From: Flammeovirgaceae bacterium
GTDB taxonomy: Bacteria; Bacteroidota; Bacteroidia; Cytophagales; Cyclobacteriaceae
Reading direction: 5' to 3'
DNA: 64,000 nt
NCBI GenBank assembly: GCA_024638265.1
Contig: JAHEKQ010000008.1
Coordinates: forward strand, 1 to 64,000
Shown piece by piece: positions 1-8,643 of this stretch (positions are counted from its first letter, which is position 1; each line of letters opens with the position of its first letter). Below the pieces are notes generated by a model. The model made no database searches and was not told the DNA's origin. It saw nothing but the letters and a program-made list of their open reading frames with translations. A program made the position numbers and the translations under genes.

Positions 1-317
1 CGGCCAGTTTTCTCGTTAAGCACCTGCTTCATCACTGGGTTCATGGTGAAGCATACTTCGCAGAAAAGCTTTATGATTACGAACTGGCGAGCAATGTAGG
101 AAACTGGCAATGGGTGGCGGGCACAGGATGTGATGCAGCCCCCTACTTCCGGGTATTCAACCCTGAGAGTCAGATGAAGAAATTTGATCCAGACCTGAAG
201 TATATCCGTAAATGGATTCCAGAACTCGATACTCCTGATTATCCCGATCCTATAGTCGAGCACTCCAAGGCTCGTGAAAGGGCAATTGACCGATATAAAC
301 AAGGTTTATCTAACTAA
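1..317 (+). CDS. Deoxyribodipyrimidine photolyase/cryptochrome family, C-terminal fragment
   Basis: The reading frame is open from base 3 at the left edge and ends at TAA 315-317, so only the last ~104 residues are present. They match the end of the FAD-binding helical domain of class I photolyases: a WQWVAGTG-type stretch followed by PYFRVFNP, which shapes the flavin and lesion pocket, then KFDPDLKYIRKWIPEL. In the complete enzyme this domain holds FADH- and repairs UV-induced pyrimidine dimers using blue light. The fragment cannot separate a CPD photolyase from a (6-4) or cryptochrome paralogue. The methionine at 114 is inside the domain and is not a start. Confidence 0.9.
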   Translation, partial: ASFLVKHLLHHWVHGEAYFAEKLYDYELASNVGNWQWVAGTGCDAAPYFRVFNPESQMKKFDPDLKYIRKWIPELDTPDYPDPIVEHSKARERAIDRYKQGLSN

Positions 318-342
318 ACCTGATTTTTGCTGTTTTATTAAT

Positions 343-837
343 ATGAAAACCTATACGCTAAGAACAGAACAACAACTGAATGTCCCTGCAGATGAGGCAT
401 GGGACTTCCTTTCAACACCGAGGAACCTGACTGATATAACTCCGCCCCAAATGAACTTTAAAATTCTCAGCATAGATGACGATCGTTCAACCTACGCTGG
501 GCAGATTATTACTTATACCATTCAGCTATTTCCCCTAGTAAGGTTTCGTTGGGTAACAGAGATCACCCATGTGAGCAAACCCAATTATTTTGTTGATGAA
601 CAAAGATTCGGACCCTATAAATTCTGGCATCATCAACACATTCTTGAACCCAACAAGGATGGTGTAAAAATGACTGATATAGTGACCTATGCGCTACCCC
701 TGGGTTTCCTGGGACGTATTATGAACAAAATTTATGTCCGAAAACAGCTCCGGGAAATATTTGATTATCGAAAAAAAGCAGTGGATATTCTTATGAATAA
801 AAAGGGTAAAGCAGAGGGAGAACTTAAAGTAGCCTGA
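343..837 (+). CDS. SRPBCC-family ligand-binding protein (COG4276-like)
   Basis: A 164-residue protein with the START/SRPBCC helix-grip fold pattern: an N-terminal beta strand (YTLRTEQQLNVPADEAWDF), a central antiparallel sheet with WVTEITHV and FGPYKFWHHQH, and a long C-terminal helix. The family binds hydrophobic ligands, but the ligand of this branch is unknown; older records call it a cell-division inhibitor without support. The ATG at 343 was chosen because the longer frame from 274 would run through the end of the photolyase gene. It lies 25 bp after the photolyase stop on the same strand, and this SRPBCC type is often found beside photolyase genes, so co-transcription in a light-response cluster is likely. 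Confidence 0.8.
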   Translation: MKTYTLRTEQQLNVPADEAWDFLSTPRNLTDITPPQMNFKILSIDDDRSTYAGQIITYTIQLFPLVRFRWVTEITHVSKPNYFVDEQRFGPYKFWHHQHILEPNKDGVKMTDIVTYALPLGFLGRIMNKIYVRKQLREIFDYRKKAVDILMNKKGKAEGELKVA

Positions 838-839
838 TA

Positions 840-1322
840 TTATTTTTGTTCTGAAAGGATGTGAGTAAGAACCATGGTAAGTTCATCCTTGCTTAGTTTT
901 TTGAGAAATTTATTCAATGCCTCATTCTTTTTAATAGCATCCTGCTCTGTTATAATTCCCTGCAAAGCCTTGTAATCTGCTACGGTCAGGACTTCTGAGA
1001 GGGAATCCTCCACTAGCTGTCCACATGGACTTAGAATTTCCTCACCATAGAGCTCCAGCTCGTTTATCGCCACTTCAACAATCTCCCTGCCTTGCTTTTT
1101 CGAACTTGAAATCGGATCAAAGGACCCGCTTACTGCCCGCATCGACCAACTGCTACCATATTCAACCCTCAGGCTTTCCAACTGTTTGATCTTTACATCT
1201 GCAGGACCGAAAATCCGGGTCAGTATTATCACGGTGGATGTTTTCCAGGCTTCAAAATCGAACTCTTCCCTCTCAAGTTTTTCAAGTTGGTTTTTCAGCA
1301 GTGTGATGTATTTCTTAACCAT
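840..1322 (-). CDS. Hypothetical protein, 160 aa
   Basis: I do not recognise a characterised family. The product is a soluble, mostly helical protein without signal peptide or membrane segment. It starts with a charged helix (KYITLLKNQLEKLERE) and contains a SSWSMRAV segment around residue 57. The C-terminal third is rich in Lys and Glu and predicted helical. Its stop codon lies two bases from that of the plus-strand SRPBCC gene. It lies 59 bp downstream of the DUF4301 gene on the same strand and could be the last gene of the galactokinase operon. Confidence 0.6.
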   Translation of the reverse strand: MVKKYITLLKNQLEKLEREEFDFEAWKTSTVIILTRIFGPADVKIKQLESLRVEYGSSWSMRAVSGSFDPISSSKKQGREIVEVAINELELYGEEILSPCGQLVEDSLSEVLTVADYKALQGIITEQDAIKKNEALNKFLKKLSKDELTMVLTHILSEQK

Positions 1323-1381
1323 TGGTTAAATATAGTCATGGGAAGCCTGTTTTAGATGATTCATCCGGGATAATTTATGAT

Positions 1382-2905
1382 CTAAAGGTGTTGTTCCCTC
1401 AAGAGGTCATTGACCGTTTTCACCGGATTAAATGTGATCTCAGGAACTTCTACCAAAATGGTATTCCAATCAGACATGCTTCCGTTCCAGAGACCAGGAA
1501 GTTCCATAGCCTTCAACTCCCTGCCATCTTTTGATTTTGAGGAGATAAACCCAGTGGATGGATCCCTGAATTTCATCAACTTGAAAGTGCTGCCATCATA
1601 CCTCCGCGGGCTTGCAATTACATCTACGGGATTAAAGTGAGTAGACGATCTCAAGATCTCAGCCTGTTCAGGATTTTCCATATCAATCTGACTGGATTCC
1701 ACTATTTGGAGGCTTATGGAATCATCCGAGTTGAGACACCAGAAGGGTCCGCCACCGGCTTCTCCTTTATTAACTACCATTCCACAAATTCGGATTGGAC
1801 GATCTAATTTTGATCTCAGTAGGTCAGCATCCGTTTTATTTTTGCCCAGTTCAAGGTTCAATTCGTCCTGGATAAATTTGGAGATTTCTTCCAGTTCAGA
1901 TCCTGATGCACCACTGTCTATCAAGGAGATAAAGTGAAAGATTTTTTGCTGATAATTAAGCAATAGCCCTGCCAATGCCTTTTTATATTCGTCAGTTGTT
2001 GCTTTAATCCTGTCGGGAACTACGTTATCAATATTCTTAATGAACATGATATCAGTGTCAATATGATCCAGGTTTTCCAACAAGGCACCATGCCCGGCCG
2101 GCCTGAATAAAATAGATCCATCTTCCTCTCGGAATGGCTCATTATTAGGGCTTACAGCAATGGTATCGGTAGCGGGGTTCTGAATGGAGTATGATACGTC
2201 ATAGCGGACATTAAACTCCGCTTCATAATGCTTCCGCACTTCTTCCATTCTTGCCTTGAACAAATCCATGTGATCGGGAGAAACGGTAAAATGTATCTTT
2301 ACCGTATTTCCGCCACCTTTTGAATACCTCGCTCCTTCCACCAAATGTTCTTCTAGTGGAGTACGTGGACTTTGACCGTACATGTGGAAATACAACAATC
2401 CCTTTGGGAGATTTCCGTAATTAAGTCCCTTTTCGGTTAATAAATTTTCGAGAATCTCAGCGTAATGGCCGTCATCCAACAATTCGGTTAGGTTCAATCC
2501 ATTCGCAGCCATTATTGACCCCAGGGCATCATAGAAAGCAAATTTTTCAATACCCCCGAAAAATTCAGACAGCTGCTTGTCTTCCATAAGGGCCCTGGAC
2601 TGATCTCCCTTTCCCATATTGGCATTCATAAAAGAGAACAATGCTTTGAACATCCGGCTGGCAGCTCCTGAAGCTGGAACGAATTTGACAATTTCCAGGT
2701 TGGTACTCTTCCTCTCGTAAGAAGCTATCAGCTCAGACCTCTCTTCATCACTCATCAGCATAATTCCATCACCTACCGTAGCTGGCCTTATTAGTTTCAT
2801 TGGAGGAAAGCCATTTTTAAAATTGTTTATCTGCTTTTCAACAGAATCAATGCTTGCCCCTTGTTCTCTTATCTGCGTAAGATCTTTTTCCGTAAATGTC
2901 GTCAT
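1382..2905 (-). CDS. DUF4301 family protein, probable sugar-nucleotidyltransferase-like enzyme
   Basis: The 507-residue product is a full-length DUF4301 member, a family of unknown function. Several segments look like the UDP-sugar pyrophosphorylase fold: a Gly/Arg loop VPASGAASRMF at 76-86 in the place of the nucleotide-binding GGxGTR loop, RPAGHGALLENL at 268-279 and FIKNIDNVVPD at 288-298. The last two resemble the PxGHGD and NxDN motifs that bind the sugar phosphate and metal in UTP:sugar-1-phosphate uridylyltransferases. The start overlaps the galK stop by 4 bp (ATGA), so the two are translationally coupled. The catalytic role is my inference from motifs and context; family membership is more certain. 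Confidence 0.85.
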   Translation of the reverse strand: MTTFTEKDLTQIREQGASIDSVEKQINNFKNGFPPMKLIRPATVGDGIMLMSDEERSELIASYERKSTNLEIVKFVPASGAASRMFKALFSFMNANMGKGDQSRALMEDKQLSEFFGGIEKFAFYDALGSIMAANGLNLTELLDDGHYAEILENLLTEKGLNYGNLPKGLLYFHMYGQSPRTPLEEHLVEGARYSKGGGNTVKIHFTVSPDHMDLFKARMEEVRKHYEAEFNVRYDVSYSIQNPATDTIAVSPNNEPFREEDGSILFRPAGHGALLENLDHIDTDIMFIKNIDNVVPDRIKATTDEYKKALAGLLLNYQQKIFHFISLIDSGASGSELEEISKFIQDELNLELGKNKTDADLLRSKLDRPIRICGMVVNKGEAGGGPFWCLNSDDSISLQIVESSQIDMENPEQAEILRSSTHFNPVDVIASPRRYDGSTFKLMKFRDPSTGFISSKSKDGRELKAMELPGLWNGSMSDWNTILVEVPEITFNPVKTVNDLLREQHL

Positions 2906-4056
2906 GTTGTTGTCGTAGCTCCGTTTGAAATCTCAAATTCGTACACTGAAATTTCCTTATTAAATGCTGAAAAGTAAAGTGTATTGAGCTCCTCTTTCCA
3001 GGAGCCATCATTTTCTTTATTGAGGATATTAATCGTACAGCCACCAAATCCGCCTCCCATCATTCGAGCCCCAAAAATTTCCTTCCTCGATTGAGCAAAA
3101 TCGACTAAGAAATCTAATTCCGAACAACTGACTTCGTATTTTTTCTTCAATCCATAGTGAGATTCATATAATAATTGTCCAATCCCTACAATATCTCCAT
3201 GGTCGAGCATCTCAGAGGCCTCACCCACACGTTTTATTTCTTCGGCGACATAAAGAATACGATTATAAGTCGAATCCTGGAGGGCATCTTTTGCATCTAT
3301 TATCTCTTCTTTGCTGAAATGTCGCAGCTCCGGGTGTTCTTTCTGGTATACCCGATTCAGAACTCTCAAGCCCTCTTCACATTCATCACGCCTCTCATTG
3401 TATGCAGAATCAGCCAGTGAATGCTTAACGTGGGTATCGATAAGTAGTAACTGATACTCACCCGATATAAAAGGATGATATTTATGTTCCAGGTTAAGAC
3501 AATCCAGCTCAATAAATGATGATTCCTTCCCGAAGAGTGATGCAAACTGATCCATGATCCCACATTTGACCCCTGCAAAATTATGTTCAGCCATCTGACC
3601 GATATGGGCCAACTCCTTTCGATCGAATCCCAGATCATTAATCTCATTGATCGCCACTCCAAATCCACACTCCAGGGCAGCAGATGAAGACATGCCCGAT
3701 CCAATTGGAATATTTCCCCCGAATGCCAACTTCACAGGCCTGACATCATGGCCTCGCTTAGTCATCTCCTCTATAACTCCCAAAAAGTAGTTAACCCATG
3801 AATTCTGCTTTCTGGGCTTTATCTCCTCTGGAGAAATTACAACCCTCTCTTGCAGGTCACATGAATAAAACTCAAAATTATCCCCTGCCGTGGAAATGGC
3901 AAATGTGATTCCAAGGTCAACTGCCGCCGGCAGGACTATCCCCCCGTTGTAATCCACATGTTCGCCAATCAGGTTGATTCTCCCAGGCCCAAATGCTTTG
4001 ATTTGTGGTTTTGAGCCATAAATGGCCTGGAAATCAGCGGAGACACGCTTCTCCAT
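2902..4056 (-). CDS. galK: Galactokinase
   Basis: A 384-residue GHMP-family kinase that phosphorylates galactose at C1 with ATP in the cytosol. The galactokinase signature GPGRINLIGEHVDYNGG is at 23-39, the Gly/Ser ATP-binding loop GSGMSSSAALE at 119-129, the catalytic Asp in GIMDQF at 169, and the C-terminal GHMP motif GGGFGGC near 335. Length is normal. It lies 2 bp after the upstream beta-barrel gene and overlaps the DUF4301 gene by 4 bp. No galT, galE or galM is in the window, which is why the DUF4301 partner is interesting as the next step for galactose-1-phosphate. A related GHMP sugar kinase is possible, but the signature favours GalK. Confidence 0.93.
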   Translation of the reverse strand: MEKRVSADFQAIYGSKPQIKAFGPGRINLIGEHVDYNGGIVLPAAVDLGITFAISTAGDNFEFYSCDLQERVVISPEEIKPRKQNSWVNYFLGVIEEMTKRGHDVRPVKLAFGGNIPIGSGMSSSAALECGFGVAINEINDLGFDRKELAHIGQMAEHNFAGVKCGIMDQFASLFGKESSFIELDCLNLEHKYHPFISGEYQLLLIDTHVKHSLADSAYNERRDECEEGLRVLNRVYQKEHPELRHFSKEEIIDAKDALQDSTYNRILYVAEEIKRVGEASEMLDHGDIVGIGQLLYESHYGLKKKYEVSCSELDFLVDFAQSRKEIFGARMMGGGFGGCTINILNKENDGSWKEELNTLYFSAFNKEISVYEFEISNGATTTT

Positions 4057-4058
4057 AA

Positions 4059-5372
4059 TTATAGAATGGTAGGGCGCCCAATCACTATATTCATCCCAAA
4101 TCTGAGATTTACTGATCGAGCCCGCGAAGGATAGAAAAAGCTGTTTACCCGGTCTGAAATAAAGTAAAATTGAATGGGTCCCGGTTTCACGATCAAGCCG
4201 CCGCTAATATTATTCACTTTGCCATTTAGATAACTCAAGCCTGTCAGGAGAAAAAATGACCTCCCAAGCTTCAAGTTATGATTGAGAGAGACCACGGGAT
4301 CTATTTTGCCCTTATCAAATGCTGAATTAAACGTAAATCCTACTTCACTTATCTCTGCCAGTCGATATCGGGCCGAAAAATTCAACTTTCCATTCAGTCC
4401 TGTTCTAAAGGATGAACCGGGCACTTCGCGGGGTTCCAACTTGTCAATAAGCGTATCCAATTCAGCCTCCATATCTTCGGTCTCACCGAAAAATAAATCA
4501 GTGAGTTCAAATCCGCTAAAAGAGTAACTGGCGTCCTCGGATTTGTATCCCTTTAGGTCATTCTTCCAATTGATAAATCCCAAATCGGTTACAGATGCGG
4601 ATACCGTGACATCGGAGTTCACTTTAAATACCATTCCGAGGTCCATACCGAAACCGCTGTTGCCGCTTGCATAAATATCACTCGCCTTTGCATTTCCTTC
4701 AAAAATGGAGCTGCCGGCAATTGTGTATTCAAGGTTGCTGACATTAATAGAGGCGGAATCGGAATTAACGTAGACGTATCCATCCTGTGAGCCGCTTATC
4801 CCTGCCACACCGGAAAGATATTTCAACCGGGCTCCCATTCGAAGGTTGGCAGTAACCGGTTGGGAATAAGAAATACCATATTCAAGATAGTTGATCCCTA
4901 TGGCACCAATCTCATCCAGTAACAAGGTATTGCTTGAAATCGGGTCAGCGGGACCAAATACAGCCCACCTTGCCACTTCTCCGGGTATAAAGACCTTATT
5001 TTCAAAACGGTTTCTGATCGAGACCATCATAAATCCGCTACTGACCTTGAACCCTGCGACGAGTAACTGTACATCTGCCACGGCACCCGTTCTCATAATC
5101 CTGCCGGCGTTTTCAGCGATTCCGTTTTCGTTAAGTACAAAGCGATTACCATCACTTTTCCATAGGTCATTGAAAGAAAGTGGAGCCGTTACCTCCACAA
5201 ATGCTGAAGAAATCCCCGGAAGCCCTATAACTATTTTATGATCAGGAGCAATTCCCGGATTTAGCAAGGTGGCCTGTGGCAGATTTTCTCCAAACTGCAA
5301 TGTGGCCACTTGGAACTGGGAAAATGCCGCAGTGCCTGAGAACACTAAAAATATAATCGCCCAGTTTCTCAT
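4059..5372 (-). CDS. DUF5723 family outer-membrane beta-barrel protein
   Basis: The 437-residue product begins with a signal peptide ending near AAFSQ and continues as alternating hydrophobic strands with Gly/Asn-rich turns. This pattern, together with N-terminal residues such as NLPQATLLNPGIAPD, fits the Bacteroidota DUF5723 family, predicted to be outer-membrane barrels related to PorV/FadL-like proteins. The C-terminus reads LRFGMNIVIG, a typical last strand. The start overlaps the stop of the upstream lipoprotein gene by 4 bp (ATGA). The pair probably makes a two-component outer-membrane unit, function unknown. Confidence 0.75.
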   Translation of the reverse strand: MRNWAIIFLVFSGTAAFSQFQVATLQFGENLPQATLLNPGIAPDHKIVIGLPGISSAFVEVTAPLSFNDLWKSDGNRFVLNENGIAENAGRIMRTGAVADVQLLVAGFKVSSGFMMVSIRNRFENKVFIPGEVARWAVFGPADPISSNTLLLDEIGAIGINYLEYGISYSQPVTANLRMGARLKYLSGVAGISGSQDGYVYVNSDSASINVSNLEYTIAGSSIFEGNAKASDIYASGNSGFGMDLGMVFKVNSDVTVSASVTDLGFINWKNDLKGYKSEDASYSFSGFELTDLFFGETEDMEAELDTLIDKLEPREVPGSSFRTGLNGKLNFSARYRLAEISEVGFTFNSAFDKGKIDPVVSLNHNLKLGRSFFLLTGLSYLNGKVNNISGGLIVKPGPIQFYFISDRVNSFFYPSRARSVNLRFGMNIVIGRPTIL

Positions 5373-6937
5373 AATTGGAATTCTGCTTTTACAGCGATTT
5401 TTAGATCGATGTAATCTATATCAAGTATTCGCACGGGAACTGCTCCATTATCTGATGTCTCGAGCAAAATGAAGACTTTTATCGATTCGGCTGTTCGAAG
5501 GGTAACGATATCCTCATCCGTAAGAATTATTTCCCGTTCCTTTACGGCAGGACTTGTTGACCTTCCATCCCCATCAACTGAAGCTGATGGGACGAGTTCC
5601 TGGTCATCTTGGAGTAGAGTCAGAATTTTAGTTCCTGTCCCATCGTAAAACTCCACCATTAGTCCCAGAGACAGTGGAAATCTATTTTCAATATTAAAAA
5701 GTAATGAGCCGGCAATTGCATCATCAAATACAGATCCACTAAAGTCGAATTCTTTTTCCAGTCTCAGATTCATTATCCGGCCATAAAGGGGCAGTCTGAC
5801 ATTTGCTGATATCTCAATTTTACTGGTATCCAGTACAAAAATCTTTTCTGTTCCCCCGGGATAACTGGCTACTGCGGCATATGATACCTCGGTAGGGATG
5901 TTGGACAGGAAATCAGACAGATTCGAATTCTGATAATTGATGTCAATCACTGAACTAACCGTAGTGCCTATTTCAGTACCGGGAGGAGCTGCGAAAATCT
6001 GAGGGTTATCTATTGGATCCCCGGTCAGAGGATGGGTTTGATTATCTCGATCCTTTATGGAAAGAGATTGTATATCTATCTCAAATGGGACCCCGAAACT
6101 GTTGTCCGCAAGGATTTGCAATGAGGGTTCCTCCAATTGAAAATCTTCAATAGTGAGGTTTTGGAGTATATTGATAGGTTCCGTTCCCGATTGGTTTTCA
6201 ATCTCCCTGAAGTCTGATTCTCCAACAATCAATTGAAATTCAGGATTAAGAATCTCAAAATATGCTTCGAGGCTTTGCGCGGGAAGAACAACATCCCCAT
6301 TTGCCGAGAGTAAAATAGTGACATCGAAGGCAAGTTTGTTAAAATCCGAACCAGCTAAGACCAGGCTAAATGTTGAGTTAGTTAAATTGTAATCAAACAT
6401 GTTGTTTCCAACAGCAACCGAAATACTCTCATTAAAAGGTACACCTTCAATTAAGAGATTAGGAATGTCAAATGTAACGTCGGTATTTACCGTATAAGAG
6501 GAATTGACCACAAGCCGGATGGTTCCTCCTTTTAGCCTGACCAGGTCAAGTCGCTCGTTATTATCCGGTTCCACTTCCAATATATCACTTTTCGTTTCCT
6601 CTATGGTTCCGGTAAGCGGCATGCCACCTGAGCTAAGCCCTGAAAATGTCACAATGGGTGAAGTCTGGCCCGGCACGGAAAAATAATTTTCGGCTACCTC
6701 GCTGAACAATTGATCCATGTATGAAAGAACTATCGTCCCATCCGGATCTGTGCTTACGATGACACTATCCAGTTCATCCGAAAAATCATTGACAAATACC
6801 CGTGAATCAATCACCGGCAAGGCAACCTCGGGACTCACTCCCAGTTCAAACTCCTTTTCATTTATTTCTCCAATCTCCTCCAGGCAACCGGTGAATAAAC
6901 CAACGATAAACAGCGACGACAACAAGCGAACTATCAT
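5369..6937 (-). CDS. Predicted lipoprotein with beta-sandwich repeats, function unknown
   Basis: From ATG 6937 the product is 522 residues with a compact lipoprotein signal (MIVRLLSSLFIVGLFTGC), the Cys being residue 18. An in-frame ATG at 6955 would only lengthen the n-region, so 6937 is preferred. The mature part is all-beta, acidic and Asn/Ser-rich, with repeated segments containing SVIDINYQNSNLSDF- or SIKVFILLETSDN-like strands, as in Bacteroidota surface or periplasmic lipoproteins. No catalytic motif is visible. It is the first gene of the overlapping series leading to galK, with a divergent promoter region shared with pcm. Confidence 0.7.
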   Translation of the reverse strand: MIVRLLSSLFIVGLFTGCLEEIGEINEKEFELGVSPEVALPVIDSRVFVNDFSDELDSVIVSTDPDGTIVLSYMDQLFSEVAENYFSVPGQTSPIVTFSGLSSGGMPLTGTIEETKSDILEVEPDNNERLDLVRLKGGTIRLVVNSSYTVNTDVTFDIPNLLIEGVPFNESISVAVGNNMFDYNLTNSTFSLVLAGSDFNKLAFDVTILLSANGDVVLPAQSLEAYFEILNPEFQLIVGESDFREIENQSGTEPINILQNLTIEDFQLEEPSLQILADNSFGVPFEIDIQSLSIKDRDNQTHPLTGDPIDNPQIFAAPPGTEIGTTVSSVIDINYQNSNLSDFLSNIPTEVSYAAVASYPGGTEKIFVLDTSKIEISANVRLPLYGRIMNLRLEKEFDFSGSVFDDAIAGSLLFNIENRFPLSLGLMVEFYDGTGTKILTLLQDDQELVPSASVDGDGRSTSPAVKEREIILTDEDIVTLRTAESIKVFILLETSDNGAVPVRILDIDYIDLKIAVKAEFQL

Positions 6938-7055
6938 GACCTGCAATATAGTCATGATAAGATTTGAGAGGAAGACGTTATCTAGAAATAGTTATTCAGA
7001 TTGATAATTTCCTATTCGCAATTTGACCGTATCTATTAACTTGCCAACCGTGGTA

Positions 7056-7706
7056 ATGGAAGATAGTTATAAAGCAAAAGGACTTCGGAAATCCCTGGTA
7101 AAGACGGTGCGGGAAAAGGGTATTTCTGATGAGCGTATCCTGGATTCCCTGATGAAAATTCCAAGGCATTTCTTTTTCGACCGTGCTTTTCTCGAGCACG
7201 CCTACCAGGATAAGGCTTTTCCTATTGGGGAAGGACAAACCATCTCTCAACCTTATACAGTCGCTTTCCAAACCGAAAAGCTCGATATCAAACCCGGAGA
7301 CAAAGTCCTGGAGATCGGGACAGGATCCGGGTACCAGGCTTGCGTTCTGATGGAATTGGGCGCCGAGGTCCACACCATTGAATACAATAAGGTGCTCTTT
7401 GACCGTACGAGGAAGTTTTTACCGAAAATGGGCTATAAACCCTATTTTTACCAGGGAGATGGTAGCCAGGGACTACCTGAAAAGGCACCCTATGACAAGA
7501 TACTTGTCACCGCTGGCGCACCCTCCATTCCAAAAAAACTAGTGGAACAACTAAAGATCGGTGGTAAACTGATCATACCCGTTGGAAACAATGAAATGCA
7601 GAAGATGATACTTATCACTAAAGTATCGGCAAACAAGTTGTCCAAAAAGGAGTTTAATTATTTTAGCTTTGTGCCATTGCTTGGTGCCGATGGCTGGAAG
7701 CCCTAA
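7056..7706 (+). CDS. pcm: Protein-L-isoaspartate O-methyltransferase
   Basis: The 216-residue enzyme transfers a methyl group from S-adenosylmethionine to the abnormal carboxyl of isoaspartyl residues, starting their repair. It has the PCMT start region with IPRHFF and GQTISQPYTVA, then SAM-binding motif I VLEIGTGSG at 84-92, and motif III LVTAGAPSIP. The ATG at 7056 was chosen over an upstream TTG at 7023 because it matches the usual PCMT length. It is followed 9 bp later by the thioesterase gene on the same strand, so the two are probably co-transcribed. Confidence 0.93.
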   Translation: MEDSYKAKGLRKSLVKTVREKGISDERILDSLMKIPRHFFFDRAFLEHAYQDKAFPIGEGQTISQPYTVAFQTEKLDIKPGDKVLEIGTGSGYQACVLMELGAEVHTIEYNKVLFDRTRKFLPKMGYKPYFYQGDGSQGLPEKAPYDKILVTAGAPSIPKKLVEQLKIGGKLIIPVGNNEMQKMILITKVSANKLSKKEFNYFSFVPLLGADGWKP

Positions 7707-7715
7707 TTGATCGAT

Positions 7716-8249
7716 ATGTCCGTAAAGAAAAAATTTGCCCGGGAGTCATTTACAACAATGACCGAACTTGTACTACCCAATGATACCAATACGCTGAACA
7801 ACTTAATGGGAGGCCGTTTAATGCATTGGATGGATGTAGCCTCCGCGATTGCGGCTCAAAAACATTCGAATCGGATCGTGGTAACAGCGGCCTTTGATAC
7901 GATTTCCTTCAAGCGGCCCATTCAATTGGGAAATGTTATTACCCTCAAGGCCAAAGTAACGCGATCCTTTAGCTCATCCATGGAAGTTCATGTAACAGTC
8001 GAAGCGGAAGACATTCCTTCCGGGGAGAAATTCCAAACGCACAGTGCCTTTGCCACATTTGTGGCGGTTGACCAGGCCGGACGTCCCATCGATGTTCCTG
8101 AATGTGTTCCCGAAAGCGATGATGAAAAACAGCACTATGAGGCTGCCCTGAGAAGAAGACAGCTTCGATTGATATTTGCCGGAAGGATCAAGGCCTCTGA
8201 TGCCAAAGAACTCATTTCGTATTTTGAAGATATGAAAGCCCATGAATAG
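7716..8249 (+). CDS. Acyl-CoA thioesterase, hotdog fold (YciA/BACH type)
   Basis: The 177-residue protein has the hot-dog thioesterase signature NDTNTLNNLMGGRLMHWMD with the conserved Asn and Asp that activate water, followed by AAQKHSNRIVVTAAFDTISF on the central helix and strand. It hydrolyses acyl-CoA to free acid and CoA; the preferred chain length cannot be read from the sequence. ATG 7716 is used instead of a TTG at 7707. The C-terminal ~50 residues are an extra charged helix common in Bacteroidota members. Its end overlaps the next gene by 8 bp. Confidence 0.88.
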   Translation: MSVKKKFARESFTTMTELVLPNDTNTLNNLMGGRLMHWMDVASAIAAQKHSNRIVVTAAFDTISFKRPIQLGNVITLKAKVTRSFSSSMEVHVTVEAEDIPSGEKFQTHSAFATFVAVDQAGRPIDVPECVPESDDEKQHYEAALRRRQLRLIFAGRIKASDAKELISYFEDMKAHE

Positions 8250-8643
8250 GGATGCATTCCATTATTTCTTATACCAGGGAGAGGAATTAATTCGTCCGGG
8301 GACTGGGGTCTCGGAAAAAATCAGCGGACTGGTAATCTGTTATGAACTTCAGTTAAGCCCCTCTGAAAGGGATCTACTTGTAAAGATTCTCGAATCCATC
8401 CAGTTAAGTATCGACTCTGCCCGTGAATATGACCTTTCACATGAGTCATTTGATTTAGGGGATTTTAAAAATGCAACAGTGCTTTCCTTTGGACCCAAAA
8501 TCCCCGGCGTGGAAATGAGTGCTAAATATGAACTCATTCAGCTGGGCACTAACCGTTGTATTGTGGCAGACACGCTTTCAGCACTTGCTGAAGATGTCAA
8601 TTTGAAAAAAAATCTCTGGAAAGCCCTGAAAAGCCTTATCTAA
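8242..8643 (+). CDS. Small protein resembling DNA polymerase III psi subunit (HolD), tentative
   Basis: A 133-residue soluble protein. It starts with a hydrophobic LYQGEELIRPG segment, has a helix SPSERDLLVKILESIQLS, then VLSFGPKIPGVEM and a terminal stretch ADTLSALAEDVNLKKNLWKAL. The order of a helix LLxxIL..., a strand ending in a proline-rich turn, a xLSxLxxDxxxKxxLW motif and an AL-rich end recalls HolD, which links the clamp loader to single-strand binding protein. The resemblance is only by eye; similar short proteins are annotated as hypothetical in Bacteroidota. It overlaps the thioesterase gene by 8 bp and abuts the stop of the next, convergent gene. Confidence 0.65.
   Translation: MNRDAFHYFLYQGEELIRPGTGVSEKISGLVICYELQLSPSERDLLVKILESIQLSIDSAREYDLSHESFDLGDFKNATVLSFGPKIPGVEMSAKYELIQLGTNRCIVADTLSALAEDVNLKKNLWKALKSLI

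Noticed and set aside
114-317. Independent short gene from the ATG at 114
   Set aside because: It is the in-frame end of the photolyase whose frame is open to the left edge.
1322-1534. Small plus-strand frame between the unknown gene and DUF4301
   Set aside because: It overlaps the minus-strand DUF4301 gene and has no recognisable features; treated as chance.
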